Source of the DNA: Bradyrhizobium sp. MOS002
GTDB taxonomy: Bacteria > Pseudomonadota > Alphaproteobacteria > Rhizobiales > Xanthobacteraceae
DNA length: 64,000 nt
Assembly (NCBI RefSeq): GCF_003020115.1
Contig: NZ_PYFX01000015.1
Location: 1-64,000, forward strand
Direction: 5' to 3'
This document shows, piece after piece, positions 61,712 through 64,000 of the stretch. The notes below the pieces were generated by a model. The model was not told where the DNA came from. It made no database searches and saw only the letters and a program-made list of their open reading frames with translations. The first letter of the stretch is position 1. Each line of letters opens with the position of its first letter. Both the position numbers and the translations under genes were made by a program.

Positions 61712-61737
61712 GTCGTCCTGGCCTTCGCCAGGACGAC
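61712..61737. repeat. Hairpin after the permease gene
   Basis: An 11-bp perfect stem (gtcgtcctggc with gccaggacgac) has a cttc loop, 9 bases after the permease stop. It resembles the core of the palindromic repeats elsewhere in the window and may end the ABC transcript. The remainder to 61998 shows no recognisable gene, although short fragments in different frames look protein-like and could be a decayed gene. Confidence 0.6.
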
Positions 61738-61998
61738 ACCGAATGCTTGGCGCGAACCTCGCCCCCTCACGCCTCCGCCGCCAGCCACGCCAAAATCATC
61801 TCCACGATCTCTGTCCTGCTGTTTGCCGGCATTCCGGCCTCATGGGCTGCAGTGCAACCAGCAGGGGCGGGCATGACGCCTGCGCAGGGTCCGAGAAGCC
61901 TTTCGATCTTGCGCGCCCTGTCGGCCTGTCCTACGCCAGCCCGAGCAAAAGTTTCGCGAAGCTGCGAAACGCATCGCCAAAGCCTTGAGGGAGCCGTC

Positions 61999-63659
61999 AT
62001 GACCATCCGCAACACCCGCACGGGGGGCCAGATCCTGATCGATCAGCTGGTCGCGCAAGGCGTCGAGCGCGTCACCTGCGTGCCGGGAGAGAGCTACCTT
62101 GCGGCGCTGGACGCGCTGCACGACAGCCCGATCGACGTCATGATCTGCCGCGCCGAAGGGGGGGCTGCGATGATGGCGGAGGCCTATGGGAAGCTCACCG
62201 GCCGCCCAGGTGTCTGCTTCGTCACCCGCGGCCCCGGCGCCACCAATGCCAGTCACGGCGTCCACATCGCGATGCAGGATTCCACGCCGATGATCCTGTT
62301 CGTCGGTCAGGTCGACACCGGCATGCGCGAGCGCGAGGCGTTCCAGGAGCTCGACTACAAGGCGGTGTTCGGCACCATAGCGAAATGGGTGGTCGAGATC
62401 GATCGTCCCGACCGCATTCCGGAGCTGGTCGCGCGCGCCTTCCGCGTCGCCATGCAGGGCCGTCCGGGTCCTGTGGTGATCTCGCTGCCCGAGAACATGC
62501 TGACTGAGACTGCCGCCGTTGCGGACGCCATGCGGATCGAGCCGGCGGTGAGCTGGCCGGCGCCTGCCGATATCGAGCGCGTCGGCGCCATGCTAGCGAG
62601 CGCAAAAGCGCCGCTCGTGATTCTCGGCGGCTCGCGCTGGACCGATAACGCCACCAAGAGCATCGCACGCTTCGCCGAGCGGTTCGACCTGCCGGTCGCG
62701 ACCTCGTTCCGCCGGGCCTCGCTGATCGACGCCGATCATTCGCACTATGCCGGCGATCTCGGCATCGGGCCGAGCCCGGGCCTGAAGGCGCGCATCGACG
62801 GCGCCGATGTCATCCTGCTCGTCGGCGCCCCCTGTCCGAAATGCCGTCCTCGTCCTACACGCTGTTCGATATTCCGACGCCGCGGCAGAAGCTGATCCAT
62901 GTGCATCCGGGTTCGGAAGAGCTCGGCCGCGTCTATCAGCCGGAGCTCGCGATCCAGGCGACGCCCGCCGCCTTCGCCGCCGCCGTTGAGGCGCTGAAGC
63001 CTTCCGGCGCGGTTGCCTGGAAAGGCGAGGCCGCCAAGGCGCATGCCGATTATCTCGCCTGGACCGAGAAGGCGCGCGAGCTGCCGGGCACGTTCCAGTA
63101 TGGCCAGGTCATGACCTGGCTGCGCGATCGCCTGCCCAAGGACGCGATCGTCTGCAATGGCGCCGGCAATTATGCGGGCTGGATCCATCGCCACCACCGC
63201 TTCCACAGCTTTGCAACGCAGCTTGCGCCGACGTCGGGCTCGATGGGCTACGGCGTGCCGGCGGCGGTGCTCGCGAAGCGGCAATATCCGGACCGTACCG
63301 TCATAGCCTTCGCCGGCGACGGCTGCTTCCTGATGAACGGGCAGGAATTCGCGACCGCCGTGCAATACGATGCGCCGCTCGTCGTCATCGTCGTCGACAA
63401 TGCGCAATACGGTACCATCCGCATGCACCAGGAGCGCGACTATCCCGGACGCGTGGTCGGCACCCAGCTCAAGAACCCGGATTTTGCGATGTACGCAAAA
63501 GCATTCGGCGGCCATGGCGAGCGCGTCGAGCGCACCGAAGAGTTCGCGCCGGCGTTCGAGCGTGCGCTCGCCTCGGGCAAGCCGTCGATCCTCCACTGCA
63601 TCATCGATCCGCGCGCGATGTCGGTCAGTAAGGACTTTGCTCCTGCGGTGAAGGCTTAA
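61999..63659 (+). pseudogene. Thiamine-diphosphate enzyme (acetolactate-synthase-like), frameshifted
   Basis: The N-terminal half (frame 61999-62895) has the ThDP-activating Glu motif VPGESYLAAL and RGPGATNASHGVHIAMQDS. The C-terminal half (in frame from about 62841 to 63659) has the ThDP/metal motif GDGCFLMNGQEF..VVDNAQYGTI. The halves join only if one C is added in the run at 62828-62832: the sequence then reads VGAPLSEMPSSSYTLFD across the junction. Either the gene is broken or one base was missed in sequencing. GAGGGAG precedes ATG 61999. The family includes acetolactate synthase and benzoylformate-type decarboxylases; the substrate is unknown. Confidence 0.8.
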
Positions 63660-63662
63660 GCG

Positions 63663-64000
63663 ATGTCGCAGGGCCGCCACGTCGCCATCATCGGTGCCGG
63701 CGCGGTCGGCGTGATCAGTGCCATCGAGGCGCTGCGCGAGGGACATCGCGTCACGCTGATCGATCCGGGCAAGCCCGGTGGCGAACAGGCGGCGAGCTAC
63801 GGCAATGCCGGCTGGCTCTCCTCGCATTCGGTGATCCCGCCGGCCGAGCCCGGCGTCTGGAAGAAGGTGCCGGGCTATCTGATGGATCCGCTCGGACCGC
63901 TCGCGATCCGCTGGTCTTATCTGCCGAAGGCGCTGCCCTGGCTGATCAAATATCTGCTCTCGGGCTGGACCGAGGCGCGGGTCGAGAGGACGGCCTTTGC
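63663..64000 (+). CDS. DadA-like FAD-dependent D-amino-acid dehydrogenase, 5' part
   Basis: The first 112 codons are in the window, with no stop before its end. The product opens with a FAD-binding GAGAVG motif (HVAIIGAGAVGVISAIEALREGHRVTLID) followed by GGEQAASYGNAGWLSSHSVIPPAEPGVWKKVPGYLMDPLGPL, which is the DadA pattern. It starts 3 bp after the frameshifted ThDP gene and probably belongs to the same operon. Confidence 0.85.
   Translation, partial: MSQGRHVAIIGAGAVGVISAIEALREGHRVTLIDPGKPGGEQAASYGNAGWLSSHSVIPPAEPGVWKKVPGYLMDPLGPLAIRWSYLPKALPWLIKYLLSGWTEARVERTAF

Noticed and set aside
61738..61998. A gene between the permease and the ThDP enzyme
   Set aside because: Short protein-like fragments appear in different frames on both strands, but none is continuous or has a start and ribosome-binding site. 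At most a decayed remnant.
1..64000. tRNA, rRNA, CRISPR array, insertion sequence or integrase
   Set aside because: No cloverleaf, rRNA segment, regular repeat-spacer array, transposase or integrase was recognised. The repeats present are short palindromic intergenic elements.

Overview
The window is high-GC alphaproteobacterial DNA. It most resembles Bradyrhizobium: two short (~300 aa) flagellins, the regulators FlaF and FlbT, an OmpR-type FtcR/LafR regulator, the rhizobial motility proteins MotC and MotE, and several families of intergenic palindromic repeats. The gene set matches the lateral-flagellum locus of that genus. The assignment comes from gene content and remembered family resemblance, not from a database search.

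Positions 1-1975 hold palindromic repeats, a MarR-type regulator (minus strand) with a C-terminal four-cysteine motif, and an 840-bp stretch with no convincing gene. Positions 1976-36698 are one nearly uninterrupted flagellar cluster. A short minus-strand operon (a DUF1217-type protein, flgF, fliI) diverges from motA. The plus strand then runs motA-fliM-(small membrane protein)-fliN-fliG-flhB-flgB-flgC-fliE-flgG-flgA-flgI-motE-flgH-fliL-fliP, two tandem flagellins, fliF-(fliH-like)-motB-motC-fliK-(lytic transglycosylase), and flgE-flgK-flgL-flaF-flbT-flgD-fliQ-flhA-fliR-(fliJ-like)-flgJ-(flgN-like)-(FliL-like). It ends convergently with lafR/ftcR on the minus strand. Rod, rings, hook, C-ring, stator, export gate and filament are all encoded. 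No sigma factor, chemotaxis gene, fliO or fliD was recognised. Many genes are joined by ATGA-type overlaps.

Positions 36699-39079 hold an AT-richer regulatory region, an unknown single-pass membrane protein, and a second copy of the MarR/four-cysteine regulator, so the two paralogues bracket the flagellar locus. Positions 39496-45428 carry unrelated metabolic genes: an MFS transporter, a Tat-exported dienelactone hydrolase, a serine beta-lactamase-like hydrolase, an NAD-dependent epimerase-like protein, a HAD phosphatase and a SnoaL-like protein.

Positions 45529-53408 are a sugar-acid catabolic locus. Fructuronate reductase (uxuB) diverges from a FadR-type GntR regulator, which is followed by a TRAP transporter (DctP, DctQ, DctM), a zinc alcohol dehydrogenase and mannonate dehydratase (uxuA). 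The enzymes fit a route from L-gulonate (or glucuronate/fructuronate) through fructuronate and mannonate to 2-keto-3-deoxygluconate. Two overlapping dyads lie in the divergent promoter.

Positions 53672-64000 hold a class 3 lipase, a LysR regulator, and divergently from it a spermidine/putrescine-type ABC transporter. Interleaved with the transporter genes are a haloacid-dehalogenase-like protein and an FAD amine oxidase. A thiamine-diphosphate enzyme broken by an apparent one-base deletion follows, then the start of a DadA-like FAD dehydrogenase cut by the window end.

The most interesting signal is a conserved leader upstream of both flagellin genes. It has three stems, one compensatory base-pair change, and a stem that pairs with the Shine-Dalgarno region. 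FlbT, which acts on a flagellin 5' UTR in Caulobacter, is encoded in the same cluster.
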